Shown piece after piece: positions 26,632 through 36,793 of a stretch of 64,000 bases of DNA. The position numbers and the translations under genes are program-made. The notes beneath the pieces are model-generated. The model ran no database searches. It saw only the letters and a list, made by a program, of their open reading frames with translations, and had not been told where the DNA came from. Positions within the stretch are counted from its first letter, which is position 1. Each line of letters begins with the position of its first letter. Source of the stretch: Planctomycetota bacterium (GTDB lineage Bacteria > Planctomycetota > Planctomycetia > Pirellulales > Lacipirellulaceae); the NCBI GenBank assembly GCA_024278955.1, contig JAJRSE010000036.1:1-64000 (forward strand), written 5' to 3'.

Positions 26632-29600
26632 CTATTCTTCAACAAGTTCTACAGGGTCCGTTGTTTCTTCGATAACGCGATGAGCGGCTCCTAGGCCAAA
26701 CGTCCAAAACAGTGCCGGTCGGGCGAAAAACTCTAAAATCGTGCTGCTGATCAAGCCACCAAGAATCACGGTAGCAATCGGGTAAAGAATTTCTTTTCCT
26801 GGCTCCCCGGCAGCAAGCGCCAACGGAACCAGCCCAATGCCCGACGTCAGGGCCGTCATTAACACCGGAGCCAAGCGTTCCTTGCCTGCCCGAATAAGCA
26901 TCTCCTTCGACCAGGTTTCGCCTTCATGTCGAACCAAGTGCAAATAATGGTTGAGCAGCAAAATGCCGTTCCGCGAGGCAATGCCGCCAAGCGAAATAAA
27001 CCCAACCATCGCAGCTACGGTCAAAGTTTGTCCGGTCAAAACCAGTGCCGTGACCGAGCCAATAAATGCCATCGGCAAGGCCGCCATCACCTGAAGTGCG
27101 AAATTCACCGAGCGGAACATCGTGTACAAAACCATCAACACACCGAACATCGAAATGCTGAATAACACGCCGATAATTCGGCTGGCATTCTTTTCGCTTT
27201 CAAACTGACCGCCGTACTCGACAAAATATCCAGGCGGAAGCGATTCGACAACGGGCTTCTGTGCCTCTTGCATTTCCGTGACGACATCGACCAAACCTCG
27301 TCCAGAAACATTGCACTGGATCACGATGCGTCGCCGCACTAGTTCGCGGTTGATGGTATTGGGGCCACTCGAAGGGTAGATCTTGGCTACGGAAGACAAC
27401 GGTGTGGTGCCGCCGTTGGGCAAGTCAATCGACAGCCGTTGCAGCGACTGCATGTTCTCGCGATACCTTTCTTCGACGCGGACCATCAGATCAAAGGTAC
27501 GCTGACCGAGTAGCACTTGGCTGACGACTTGGCCGTTCATGGCAGTCGAAACGTATTCGTTAACGTAGACGGGCGTAAGGCCGTAGAGTTCTAGCTTGTC
27601 GCGATCGAGTTCGATGCGAAGCTGCGGAATTTCGACTTGTGGCTCGACCAACAGGTCAGTAACTCCTTCGATTCCTCGCATCACTGTGGCCATTTCTTGT
27701 GCTTTCCGGCGCAAGATGCTCAGATCGTCACCGTAGATTTTGATGCCGACCTGGGCTTTCACACCAGAGATCATATGCGAGATTAAGTGAGCAAGCGGTT
27801 GCTCAACTGTGGTGACAATACCGGGGATATCGAGCATGGCATCGCGGATGTCAGCCAAAACCTCTTCGCGCCCCCGGTCCGACTCCGGATCGAAGCTGAT
27901 AATTATTTCGGAGATGTTAACGCCTTCGGCATGTTCATCGAGTTCGGCGCGTCCGGTCCGCCTGGAGAGTGCTTCGACCCCTTCGACGTCCATTAGTCTC
28001 TTGATAACCGTCTGGGCAATCGCGTTCGATTTTTTCAGCGAAGTACCTGGGGGAAGTACGACATTGAGCTGTGCCACTCCTTCGTTAAATGGCGGTAGAA
28101 AGTCGCGTTCCAAATTCGCAAGCGCTGCAAAAGCGATCAGCACGCCCGTTGCTCCGACAAGTAAGACCACCTTCGGAATGCTAAGGCTAAGTCGCATCGC
28201 ACCACCAGCCGCCCACTTGAGCAACCGTAGCAGAGGTCCGTCTTTTTCTTCTTCCGTGAACTTCGATCGCGCCAAAAGCCAATAGCAAAGCACGGGAGTC
28301 AGTGTCAGCGAGACGAGTAAAGACGAAAGAATCGAAACAATGTAAGCCACTCCCATCGGAGCAAACAAACGGCCTTCCATGCCAGACAGGGCAAATAGCG
28401 GCAAAAACACCAACACAACGATCATCGTGCCAAAGACAATCGAATTTCGGATTTCAACGCTTGCCTGGAAGACCACCAGCAGCGTGTTCTTGGGTTCTTT
28501 CGCATGGCGGTTTTCGCGTAATCGCCGAAAGATATTTTCTACGTCAACGATCGCATCATCGACCAGCTCGCCAATAGCCACCGCCAAACCGCCTAGTGTC
28601 ATCGTATTGATGGATAATCCGAAAGCCGTGAAGACCAACGACGTAATTGCAATCGAGAGTGGGATTGCCGTCAAAGTGATGAACGTCGTTCGGAAATTCA
28701 TCAAAAACAAAAACAAAATAATCACGACCAAAAAGCCACCATCGCGTAGTGCCTCGATGACGTTGTCGATCGCTCGATCGATAAATGCCTTTTGCGAGTA
28801 GAGTTCTGGATGGATGACGATATCGTCGGGGAGCGACGGCGCAAGCTCCGCCAGTGCTTTCATAATTTGGTCCGTCACTTCACGCGTGTCCGCAGTTGGC
28901 TGTTTGTTAACCGTCAGGATAACCGCTGGGCCGCCCGAAAAACTACCGTCCTCATTGCGAACGTAAGCCGAGCTGTCCCCCCGTTTTACTTGCGGGCCTT
29001 GGACAACATTTGCTACTTGCGATAGCAACACAGGACGCCCCGAACGCATTTTAACGACGACTTGCTTTAAGTCATCAACCGATTGAACACGCCCCAAAGC
29101 TCGGACAAGAAACTCATTCGGGCCTTGCTCGTCGAGATACCCCCCGGTCGCATTCTCGTTACTCTCCTGGCAAGCCCGTTTCACGTCGTGAAGCGTCACG
29201 CCGTATTCAAGCATCTTGTCTGGGTCGACCAGCACCTGAAACTGCATCCGTCCGCCGCCGATCGTAAACACCTGCGAAACTCCCGGAATCGTGAGCAGCC
29301 GTTGCCGTACAACCCAGTCGGCAAGGGTGCGCACCTCCAGCGGCGAGGTCTTTTCGCCTTCGCTCCACATGCCGATCATGATGATCTGACCCATAATCGA
29401 CGAAATCGGAGCAAGCTGGGGCTTCACCCCCTCAGGCATACGATCTTGTACTAGCTGCAATCGCTCCATCACGATCTGACGATCGTTGTAGATATCGGTT
29501 CCCCAATCGAACTCGACGTAGGTCACCGAGATGCCTACGCCTGCCGAGCTGCGAACCGCTTCGACCCCATTGGCACCGTTGATCGCAGTTTCCAAAGGAA

Positions 29601-29799
29601 ATGTGATGAGGGCTTCGACTTCTTCGGGAGCCATGCCTGGCGCTTCGACCATCACCACAACACGCGGCCGGTTGAGGTTTGGAAATACGTCGATATCCAT
29701 CTGCATCGCTTGCCAGCCTCCAAATCCCATCAGGAAAAGAGAGAAGACAACGACGAGTAATCGTTGGTGCAAGGCAAATCGAATAATTGCATTAAGCAT
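26632..29799 (-). CDS. CzcA/CusA-type heavy-metal RND efflux pump
   Basis: A 1055-residue inner-membrane RND transporter that exports metal ions from the periplasm or cytoplasm using proton flux. It has the N-terminal helix followed by a large periplasmic loop, the VDVFPNLNRPRVVVMVEAPG-like start, GQIIMIGMW, the transmembrane block with GGLAVAIGELVDDAIVDVENI (conserved acidic proton-relay residues), and a repeated second half ending GGLISSTILEFFARPALFW. Length fits the family. Whether copper/silver or cobalt/zinc/cadmium is exported cannot be told by eye. Confidence 0.93.
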   Translation of the reverse strand: MLNAIIRFALHQRLLVVVFSLFLMGFGGWQAMQMDIDVFPNLNRPRVVVMVEAPGMAPEEVEALITFPLETAINGANGVEAVRSSAGVGISVTYVEFDWGTDIYNDRQIVMERLQLVQDRMPEGVKPQLAPISSIMGQIIMIGMWSEGEKTSPLEVRTLADWVVRQRLLTIPGVSQVFTIGGGRMQFQVLVDPDKMLEYGVTLHDVKRACQESNENATGGYLDEQGPNEFLVRALGRVQSVDDLKQVVVKMRSGRPVLLSQVANVVQGPQVKRGDSSAYVRNEDGSFSGGPAVILTVNKQPTADTREVTDQIMKALAELAPSLPDDIVIHPELYSQKAFIDRAIDNVIEALRDGGFLVVIILFLFLMNFRTTFITLTAIPLSIAITSLVFTAFGLSINTMTLGGLAVAIGELVDDAIVDVENIFRRLRENRHAKEPKNTLLVVFQASVEIRNSIVFGTMIVVLVFLPLFALSGMEGRLFAPMGVAYIVSILSSLLVSLTLTPVLCYWLLARSKFTEEEKDGPLLRLLKWAAGGAMRLSLSIPKVVLLVGATGVLIAFAALANLERDFLPPFNEGVAQLNVVLPPGTSLKKSNAIAQTVIKRLMDVEGVEALSRRTGRAELDEHAEGVNISEIIISFDPESDRGREEVLADIRDAMLDIPGIVTTVEQPLAHLISHMISGVKAQVGIKIYGDDLSILRRKAQEMATVMRGIEGVTDLLVEPQVEIPQLRIELDRDKLELYGLTPVYVNEYVSTAMNGQVVSQVLLGQRTFDLMVRVEERYRENMQSLQRLSIDLPNGGTTPLSSVAKIYPSSGPNTINRELVRRRIVIQCNVSGRGLVDVVTEMQEAQKPVVESLPPGYFVEYGGQFESEKNASRIIGVLFSISMFGVLMVLYTMFRSVNFALQVMAALPMAFIGSVTALVLTGQTLTVAAMVGFISLGGIASRNGILLLNHYLHLVRHEGETWSKEMLIRAGKERLAPVLMTALTSGIGLVPLALAAGEPGKEILYPIATVILGGLISSTILEFFARPALFWTFGLGAAHRVIEETTDPVELVEE

Positions 29800-29815
29800 G
29801 GGATATTAGATTGTT

Positions 29816-29897
29816 GATGTTTGATTGCAGATGTGAGTAAGGGGACATTTGAAGGTGATGTTTGATGGTTGATTTTTCACATCAACAATCAAACATC
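29816..29897. repeat. GATGTTTGATTG inverted repeat between pump and adaptor
   Basis: GATGTTTGATTG (29816-29827) is complementary to CAATCAAACATC (29886-29897), and a further partial copy lies at 29857-29866. The AT-rich gap between the adaptor and pump genes could fold into a hairpin and attenuate pump expression, or it is a dispersed repeat. Confidence 0.45.
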
Positions 29898-29909
29898 TCA
29901 CATCAAAGA

Positions 29910-31343
29910 TCAATGATTGTGCCCTGCGTGCGGATCGACTCCGCCGCCGGCTTTGTTTTTGAGAGCAACTTGCATCTGATGTGCGCCAGTCAGCGCAACC
30001 ACATCCCCCGGAAACAGCGACCCGTCGTTAGCGATCACAACCCAAAGTTGATCTCGGTATTCCACGTGGACAGGCTTTTGGTCGAAATGGTCGCCGTTTT
30101 CCAGGAAAACAAAGGTCTCGGCTCCCTCCTGCGCGACCGCCTCCACTGGTAACACGATTCGGTCTGACCACTGCTCGACGGGGACGCGAAGCTGCATCCG
30201 TTGCCCTGGCTTGAATCGCCAGGCCAGAAAACGGCGTCCCTCGGGAGTCAGCGTATTTTGAACGACTTGGTTGGGAAGATGGACGAAGAACCGCTGTGCC
30301 CGCGAGTCGGATTCGATTTCATTATCGATATAAACAATTTTTAGCCCTTCGACCGTTTTCAAGCCTCGGCCATTGTTTTCCAGCATCGCTGTGATGTCCC
30401 AGCCCGACTCGCCGGCGGCCTGCATCTTCGAGGCATGCGTAATTTCAACGGCATCATGCTCAAAGGCGCGGCCTTCGACATACAGCTTGTCAAAGTCGGC
30501 CAAGATGGCCATCGGGTCTCCAGCACGGACCATCGACCCGGTATTGAGATTGATCTTTTGCACCATGAACAGATGAAGAGTTTTAGCCGTTTGTGCTACG
30601 GAAGAATGTGACGGAAGGGCCGGTGCTCGAACTTCAAGCTCTCTCAGCAAACGTCGATCACGGATGATAGAATCGATCTGTTCGTCAGATAAACCATGGA
30701 GCAAGAGCGATTCTCGAGTGGCGTTGAAAACCGCTTCAAGCTTTTGCTTGGAGTACTGTCGTTCAAGCAGCCTCTTGCCGGCGATCACGCCGCTGCTATC
30801 GAGCCCGGTAAGCCGAGCAATCTCGCGATCTTCGACATCAAGTTCCCCCAGGGTCGTTAGAAATGCCGTTTGAGCTTGCACTAAATCTTCGTGTGTGAGG
30901 CGCACCTTGAACAACAACGTGCCCGGCTCAACTGCCTCGCCCTGCAGAACATGCACCGAAGAGACCACCCCGGTCATCGGCGAAGCGACTTGAACTTGGG
31001 TACGCCCTGGAAGTTCAACCACGCGGGCCGGAACATTAAGCGTTCGCGTAAACAATCCGAGCTTGATCGGTTGTAGCGTGTCCGCAGTCAACCCGATGTT
31101 ACGGCGTGCCTGTTTTGAAAGATGCAAAGAGCTTGCCTCGTCATGCCCCGCATGATCGTGCCCCTCATGCCCTCCATCGTCATGCCCATTCGCGTCTTCC
31201 TCGCCTGAAGCCGACTTTGGCTCATCGAAAAGGGGCAGCCAATACGATCTTGTCGAAACTATCGTCACGGCGAGAAGGCACAGCCAAACGACCGTAATCG
31301 AGGTTTGAGTCAAACGATTTTTTGCCGAATTTACTGACGTCAT
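29910..31343 (-). CDS. Membrane-fusion protein of the RND metal pump
   Basis: A 477-residue periplasmic adaptor (HlyD/CusB type) linking the RND pump to the TolC-like channel. It has one N-terminal helix (about 16-36), then a His/Asp/Gly-rich metal-binding stretch (about 46-70), the lipoyl-type VQVASPMTGVVSSVHVLQGEAVEPG segment, a helical hairpin, and beta-barrel segments. It ends in a His-rich HAGHNH tail. GGAG before the ATG at 31343 fixes the start. It precedes the pump gene in the same orientation. Confidence 0.88.
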   Translation of the reverse strand: MTSVNSAKNRLTQTSITVVWLCLLAVTIVSTRSYWLPLFDEPKSASGEEDANGHDDGGHEGHDHAGHDEASSLHLSKQARRNIGLTADTLQPIKLGLFTRTLNVPARVVELPGRTQVQVASPMTGVVSSVHVLQGEAVEPGTLLFKVRLTHEDLVQAQTAFLTTLGELDVEDREIARLTGLDSSGVIAGKRLLERQYSKQKLEAVFNATRESLLLHGLSDEQIDSIIRDRRLLRELEVRAPALPSHSSVAQTAKTLHLFMVQKINLNTGSMVRAGDPMAILADFDKLYVEGRAFEHDAVEITHASKMQAAGESGWDITAMLENNGRGLKTVEGLKIVYIDNEIESDSRAQRFFVHLPNQVVQNTLTPEGRRFLAWRFKPGQRMQLRVPVEQWSDRIVLPVEAVAQEGAETFVFLENGDHFDQKPVHVEYRDQLWVVIANDGSLFPGDVVALTGAHQMQVALKNKAGGGVDPHAGHNH

Positions 31344-31513
31344 AATACACTCCGCGTTCGCATCTCGTGCCAAAACCGACACAAGACGCGAAGGAGAAAA
31401 AGGGTAGCGCAGACCTCGAACGGTCTAACACCGAGAGAGTTTTTTTCACAAACGAAAACAGGACGTTAAGAAACCGCGTAAAAAACTACGCAGCGATTCG
31501 TCTCGGCTGCAAA

Positions 31514-32032
31514 TCAAATCAGCAGCACAGAATTGGCGAGGTGCAAGCGCACCGGTCCCCTAGGCAAAGAAAAGTCTGCCAAAAAATTGCAATCGCCCGT
31601 ACCAGCCACGAGATCGCAAACTAGCAAGTTCGACGAACGAAACAAAAGATCCTCAGAAAACTGCAACCACTTCGAGGCAGAGCAATTTCGTGTTTCAGGT
31701 GCAAGCCAGTTGCAGTTGCCATGGCCACACGGGTGCGTTCCACTCTGCTGCGCCCCATTCTGCTGTACATGACACCCACCGGCCAAATGCTGCGATCCTT
31801 CTGAGTGTTTGACGTGCTCGTGAACAGCATGATCCTGAACGTCATGTCCGTGAATCGCGTCATGCTTGCAAGTCGCATGGTCATGACCACCATGCTCAGA
31901 ACCACAGCCGTCGCTCGCAGAAACGACAGCAGAACCCTCGCTCGTCTCGCGATGTGCTTCGTGCGTACAACAGCCCAACGTGGCATGCACGAAAACAGCA
32001 GCGACGGTAAGCAGATGAACGAACAAAGTCAT
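31514..32032 (-). CDS. Exported His/Cys-rich protein of the metal-efflux operon
   Basis: A 172-residue protein with a hydrophobic leader (FVHLLTVAAVFVHATLGC), a His-rich centre (about 40-105 with repeated GHDH, KHD, HGH words) and several cysteines, so it can bind soft metals. The second half is more hydrophobic and unlike a known fold. It lies between the TolC and adaptor genes on the same strand. No family was recognised. Confidence 0.62.
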   Translation of the reverse strand: MTLFVHLLTVAAVFVHATLGCCTHEAHRETSEGSAVVSASDGCGSEHGGHDHATCKHDAIHGHDVQDHAVHEHVKHSEGSQHLAGGCHVQQNGAQQSGTHPCGHGNCNWLAPETRNCSASKWLQFSEDLLFRSSNLLVCDLVAGTGDCNFLADFSLPRGPVRLHLANSVLLI

Positions 32033-32184
32033 AGGACGAACAAGTATAGGAGTTAATCAGTAAAAATCGAATCGACGAAGTAACCTACTCGGTTTCCGAG
32101 ATTAGACAAGGCTATCTATCATAAGTCTAGCTCGGTAAGCGTCTCACTTCTACGCCAGATCTGGCCAAATCGCTCGATTTCGTA

Positions 32185-33606
32185 CTACCTTGCCTGCTCC
32201 GCAAGGCTCCCATCGAGCAAAAACCCATCAATTTGAACGTAACTCTGCCACAGCGAGCCCAGCGCATCCAAATAAGCCAGATTCGTCTGCGAAAAGGTTC
32301 GCTGAGCAGCCAGCACATCAAGATACCCCGCTTCGCCCTGTGCGTAACCTAACTGCACCAGATCAAATGTCTGTTTGGCCCTCGGCAAGATATCGGTCGC
32401 ATAAGTCGTTGCCATAATGTGGGCATCAGAATACTGGCGGAAGGCATCGGCCAACCGGCGGTTGAGGTTCTGCTCAACACGATCGACATTGCGAGCCGCC
32501 TCGGCAATCTCTGCCCGTGCCTGCCGTATCCCGCCTTGGTTGCGATTCCAAATTGGCAGTGCAATCCCAAATTGCACACCGGCAATGGTATCGTCAGTCG
32601 AATCATCGTATTGCACGCTTAGCTGTGTATTGATATTCGGAACCGCCTGGACACAAGCACGGTTCAAGGCGCGGCGTGCCCGCTCAACACTTGCCATCGC
32701 GGCAGCAATCTCAGGGCTTTCCGCTTGAAGTCGTTCTTGCTGATTTTGCCAATCGAGCATTTCTGGAACTTGGCTCATATCGCCTACCAGCGGCTGAACC
32801 GAAAGCTCCTCTCCCCCCACAACCGCAGACAATCGCCGCCACGCTTGGGCAAGACCATTTTCTGCCGTTTGCAACAGCAATAAAGCGTTCTGCTGTTGCA
32901 CTTCAGTCTGCAACAACCCGGCCAAAGGAACCTCTTCTGCATCGTAAAGCGATTTCGAGGCCTTTGCCGCCTCGGTAGAAACACGAACCAAAGCTTCGGC
33001 CAGGTGCTTACGGCGTTGCGCGAGCAGCGCCTCGTAGTAGCCCTTTTGAACATCCGTTTGAACTCGCCGCTGCATCGCAACAAGCTGTTGTTCGGCACGA
33101 TTGATTTCCGAAGAAACAACCGCACGGTTCTTTTGAAGTTTTCCAGCCGTAATAAAATTCTGCCCGACAAATCCGCCCTGTTGGCCTGCTGCGCCTTCAT
33201 TACCAATTTCACTCGCGACATAACCTACCGTCGGATTCGGCGCCAGACCCACTTGCAAACGCTTGCCTCGCAATGCCCGAATACGCGCTGCCGCCTGGGC
33301 GATCGAAGGGCTATTCGCTAGCGCCATCTCTTCGAGGGCTTCTCTCGTAAGACCACCAGTCGCGGGTAGCGGTTGCGGCACCGCCGACTCGCCCACCTCA
33401 TCAAGCTTTTCCGCTACCGAACGAGGTTGGATCAATTCAGTCGACGCCGCCTCGGCTGGTTCTTCCAGGTAGTCGACCTGCGCGACCGGCTGAAGAGAGC
33501 TGCCCGCAGAGCCGACAACCGGCCCCACCACCAAGCCGCCTTTTCCCGACGCGCACCCGGCAGCGGACATCAACACAACAGCCACCCATCTCCCACGCTT
33601 AGTCAT
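32185..33606 (-). CDS. TolC-family outer-membrane efflux lipoprotein
   Basis: A 473-residue outer membrane factor completing the tripartite pump. It has a lipoprotein signal (VVLMSAAGC), a Pro/Glu linker, and two long alpha-helical repeats typical of OEP/TolC proteins, with ANSPSIAQAAARIRALRG and LQAESPEIAAAMASVERARRAL starting the halves. GGAGG lies just before the ATG at 33606; an upstream in-frame start adds a non-lipoprotein leader and was rejected. Confidence 0.88.
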   Translation of the reverse strand: MTKRGRWVAVVLMSAAGCASGKGGLVVGPVVGSAGSSLQPVAQVDYLEEPAEAASTELIQPRSVAEKLDEVGESAVPQPLPATGGLTREALEEMALANSPSIAQAAARIRALRGKRLQVGLAPNPTVGYVASEIGNEGAAGQQGGFVGQNFITAGKLQKNRAVVSSEINRAEQQLVAMQRRVQTDVQKGYYEALLAQRRKHLAEALVRVSTEAAKASKSLYDAEEVPLAGLLQTEVQQQNALLLLQTAENGLAQAWRRLSAVVGGEELSVQPLVGDMSQVPEMLDWQNQQERLQAESPEIAAAMASVERARRALNRACVQAVPNINTQLSVQYDDSTDDTIAGVQFGIALPIWNRNQGGIRQARAEIAEAARNVDRVEQNLNRRLADAFRQYSDAHIMATTYATDILPRAKQTFDLVQLGYAQGEAGYLDVLAAQRTFSQTNLAYLDALGSLWQSYVQIDGFLLDGSLAEQAR

Positions 33607-33748
33607 CCTTGACCTCCCGAGATTTTTTTCCTTCTCCTGGCTTCCTGTGTCTCCTTCTTCGGCTGGAATACAACGCTTCGCCACTCCAGCCGTGCTAGCT
33701 ACGCACGGTTTAACAGCGCGATACCCGGGCAAGGTCTGCTAGCACAAC

Positions 33749-34162
33749 TCAATCCTTGAGAAACCGAACGATCCGCTGCTCAATCTCGTCTCGAACTCGA
33801 CGAAAAAATTCCATCTGCTGCTCATCACTCCCCACCGCATCCGCCGGGTCATCGAAAGGCCAATGCAAAAGCTCCGCAGCCGCCGGAAACGCCGGACACG
33901 ATTCCTTCGCATGGTCGCAAACCGTCACAACGACGTCGAACTCTTGCCCTGCAAATTCTTCGACCGACTTGCTCCGCCCCGAATCGATGTCGATGCCTCG
34001 CTCCTGCATGGCTTGCAGCGCAAGCCGATGAACATACCCCGAGGGCTTAGAACCCGCAGAATGCGATTCCCACTTACCCTCGCCAAGCGCCCGCCAAAGC
34101 CCTTCCGCCATCTGACTACGGCAAGAATTCCCGGTACAAAGAATTAAAACACGTTTTATCAT
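33749..34162 (-). CDS. ArsC-type arsenate reductase (thioredoxin-linked, LMW phosphatase fold)
   Basis: A 137-residue protein with the low-molecular-weight phosphatase loop CTGNSCR (Cys9-Arg15) and the second conserved pair in VCDHAKESCPAF (near 82 and 89) used by thioredoxin-coupled arsenate reductases. It reduces arsenate to arsenite. GAGGAAGG precedes the ATG. It sits at the promoter-proximal end of the metal-efflux genes, which suggests a combined metal/metalloid resistance unit, though no arsenite pump or ArsR is visible here. Confidence 0.85.
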   Translation of the reverse strand: MIKRVLILCTGNSCRSQMAEGLWRALGEGKWESHSAGSKPSGYVHRLALQAMQERGIDIDSGRSKSVEEFAGQEFDVVVTVCDHAKESCPAFPAAAELLHWPFDDPADAVGSDEQQMEFFRRVRDEIEQRIVRFLKD

Positions 34163-34358
34163 ATCGAACCTTCCTCAATGGGGAGCTGCTGCGGTCAAAT
34201 TAAGAGCGATACTAATATTTTTCCATTCGCATTGAACCATACTCCCCACGACGAGCACAACGATCTACTCGCCTTTTCACACTTTTCCCTCCTTTTGTCG
34301 CCACGTTCTACTAGAATCGGACATAGACCGTCTCTCGATCCTTAGGAAACGTGACCTC

Positions 34359-35978
34359 GTGAAACTTGCTGTCGAGCCCCGAATCAAATCGTTCTTTGCT
34401 GTCCTCGGGACTGCGATAGCTTTATTGCTGACGACCTTCGCCTCTGCCGAGCAACCCCAACGACCCAATATCGTCTTCATCCTGGCCGACGACATGGGCT
34501 ACTCCGACCTGGGCTGCTACGGAAGCGAAATCGAAACCCCCACTCTCGACCTCCTCGCTGCCGGCGGGCTCAAGTTCACCCAGTTCTACAACACGGCCCG
34601 TTGCTGGCCGACCCGGGCGGCGCTGCTCACCGGTTTTTATGCCCAGCAAGTTCGCCGCGATACCATACCCGGCGTAGGCGGCGGCTCTGACGGCAAACGC
34701 CCAAATTGGGCCCCGCTTCTTCCCGACTTCTTAAAGCCACTTGGATACCGCAGCTACCATAGCGGCAAGTGGCACATCGACGGTAAAGTGCTTGCCGCAG
34801 GTTTCGACCGCTCGCTCGACATGCGCAACCAAGGAAACTTTTTCACCGCCCAAGGCAACTTCCTCGACGATGTCCCCATCGTACCCGCCGCCGACGAGTC
34901 CAATTACTACGCTTCGATCGCAGTCGCCGATCATGCGATCGATTGCTTAAAAGAACATGCCCAGCATCACGCCGATCGGCCGTTCTTCCATTACATCCCA
35001 TTCATCGCACCGCATTTCCCGCTACACGCCCTTCCCCAAGATGTCGCGCGCTACCGCGACCGCTATCTCGATGGCTGGGATGAGTTACGAAAACAGCGTT
35101 TCGCGCGTCAGCTCGAAACTGGTCTGCTGCAAACCACTCTGTCAGAATTAGAACCCGACATCGGCCCGCCCTACCACTCTGCCGAGGCCTTTGAAAAACT
35201 GGGCCCCGGAGAAATCAATCGCCCATTACCCTGGAACAATCTGACCAAAGAGCAACAGCGATTCCAGGCAACAAAAATGGCAATCCATGCCGGGATGGTC
35301 GATCGGATGGACCGCGAAATCGGCCGCGTTATCCAGCAACTCAAAACCATGGGCGTCTACGAAAACACACTTATCTTCTTCGCCTCAGACAACGGAGCGA
35401 GTGCCGAAATCATAGTCCGCCACGGCGGGCACGACCCACAAGCCGAACCTGGCAGCGCAGCAACCTATCTCTGCCTAGGCCCTGGTTTTTCTAGTGCCGC
35501 AAACACCCCTTTTCGCCGGCACAAAACCTGGGTCCACGAAGGCGGCATCAGCACACCGCTCATCGTCCACTGGCCCGCCGGCATCCAAGCACACGGCGAA
35601 ATGCGACATTCGCCCGCCCATGTCGTTGACATCGTCCCCACGATTTTTGACGTCCTCGGTGCCACCAAGCCGACCCAGTGGCGCGGCGAAGCCATTCCCC
35701 CAGCCCCAGGCCACAGTCTTACCCCCGCATTCGCCGCAGACGTCAAAATCGATCGCGATTTCCTGTGGTGGCTACACAATGGAAACCGAGCCCTACGAGC
35801 TGGTAACTGGAAACTCGTCGCCGCCCAAGGCGACCCCTGGGAACTCTACGACCTCAGCACCGATCGAGCCGAAGCAAAAAACCTTGCAACAAAAATGCCT
35901 GGAAAAGTAAAAGAACTCGAAACCCTATGGCAACGCCAACGAGACGCAACCGTGCAGTTATTATCAAAAGAAAAATAG
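34359..35978 (+). CDS. Sulfatase of the formylglycine type
   Basis: A 539-residue exported sulfatase that hydrolyses sulfate esters, probably of polysaccharides. The signal peptide ends near residue 30. IVFILADDMGYSDLGCYG holds the metal-binding Asp pair (44, 45), and CWPTRAALLTG (Cys82) is the C-x-P-x-R motif whose cysteine is converted to formylglycine. Metal/substrate blocks SGKWHIDG and FFASDNGAS follow. The GTG at 34359 is used. No maturase gene is visible. Sulfatases are highly expanded in marine planctomycetes. Confidence 0.92.
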   Translation: MKLAVEPRIKSFFAVLGTAIALLLTTFASAEQPQRPNIVFILADDMGYSDLGCYGSEIETPTLDLLAAGGLKFTQFYNTARCWPTRAALLTGFYAQQVRRDTIPGVGGGSDGKRPNWAPLLPDFLKPLGYRSYHSGKWHIDGKVLAAGFDRSLDMRNQGNFFTAQGNFLDDVPIVPAADESNYYASIAVADHAIDCLKEHAQHHADRPFFHYIPFIAPHFPLHALPQDVARYRDRYLDGWDELRKQRFARQLETGLLQTTLSELEPDIGPPYHSAEAFEKLGPGEINRPLPWNNLTKEQQRFQATKMAIHAGMVDRMDREIGRVIQQLKTMGVYENTLIFFASDNGASAEIIVRHGGHDPQAEPGSAATYLCLGPGFSSAANTPFRRHKTWVHEGGISTPLIVHWPAGIQAHGEMRHSPAHVVDIVPTIFDVLGATKPTQWRGEAIPPAPGHSLTPAFAADVKIDRDFLWWLHNGNRALRAGNWKLVAAQGDPWELYDLSTDRAEAKNLATKMPGKVKELETLWQRQRDATVQLLSKEK

Positions 35979-36022
35979 AAGCCACTCCACTCTCCCCTCT
36001 CGCCCCCCCCACCTCACAGCTC

Positions 36023-36628
36023 ATGTCCCGACGCACTCAGATTCGCAAACTTGCAAAAACCGACAACCGCGCTGCTCTCAAGCTGGTTCCCACCCTGCCC
36101 GACGTCAACGAGCAAATTCAAGCGCTCGCCTGGGTTGGTCGCTATGCTGAGCCGAAACGCATCTTGTCGATTCTTAATTCCGCCGTCGACATGGCAACCG
36201 AATACGCCACTTCCGAAGACGACGCCTACCCTGCAGCACTGGCCCTCGCATGGCCTTTGCGCGCATTCCATGAAACGGGAAACCCAAAATCCGTCCCCCG
36301 CGTCCGAGACCTCGCCCTCGAGATGTTTCCCAAAATCAACCCATGCTCCAGCCGCACCGAATGCCATACCGTTTTGTTAAACGCTGCCATCGGCGCTGGC
36401 TTACCAACAGCCGACCCTGTGATCGATTCGCTAATCGCTAACTGCACAGGCGACGACCACTGGCGCATCGTCCGCGCCTTCGCCGACACCGCCCTGATGG
36501 TAAACGGTTTCAACAAAGCCCGCGCCAAAGAAATCGCAGCCGCTATCGCTGACAACGAAAAACGCGAAGTAACCCTCGCTCGCCTACAATCCAGCGAATC
36601 AATCAAAGCCCGCAAGTTCTTCTGGTAG
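36023..36628 (+). CDS. Hypothetical protein with helical repeats
   Basis: A 201-residue predicted cytoplasmic protein made mostly of short helices (for example DNRAALKLVPTLPDVNEQIQALAWV and DDHWRIVRAFADTALMVNGF), possibly HEAT- or TPR-like. No motif allows a function. An in-frame upstream ATG at 35927 overlaps the sulfatase gene and gives a basic, Pro-rich leader, so the ATG at 36023 is preferred. Spacing of 45 bases suggests co-transcription with the sulfatase. Confidence 0.55.
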   Translation: MSRRTQIRKLAKTDNRAALKLVPTLPDVNEQIQALAWVGRYAEPKRILSILNSAVDMATEYATSEDDAYPAALALAWPLRAFHETGNPKSVPRVRDLALEMFPKINPCSSRTECHTVLLNAAIGAGLPTADPVIDSLIANCTGDDHWRIVRAFADTALMVNGFNKARAKEIAAAIADNEKREVTLARLQSSESIKARKFFW

Positions 36629-36657
36629 CGACGCATCGAGCTTAGGTTTCAAGAACT

Positions 36658-36689
36658 AAATTACCACTCTCTTCAGCGGGTGGTAATTT
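36658..36689. terminator. Hairpin between convergent genes
   Basis: AAATTACCAC (36658-36667) and GTGGTAATTT (36680-36689) form a 10-bp stem with a 12-base loop, flanked by A and T runs. It can act as a terminator on both strands, ending the sulfatase unit on the plus strand and the AhpD-like unit on the minus strand. Confidence 0.65.
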
Positions 36690-36793
36690 ATTCGTGGCTT
36701 TCGTCTAATTTGTGGTTCTCTCTTTTTTGCGTTACTAACGGTAGGAATTTGTGCAGCGATCACAAGTTTTGGGAAGAGAACACTAATCGACGC

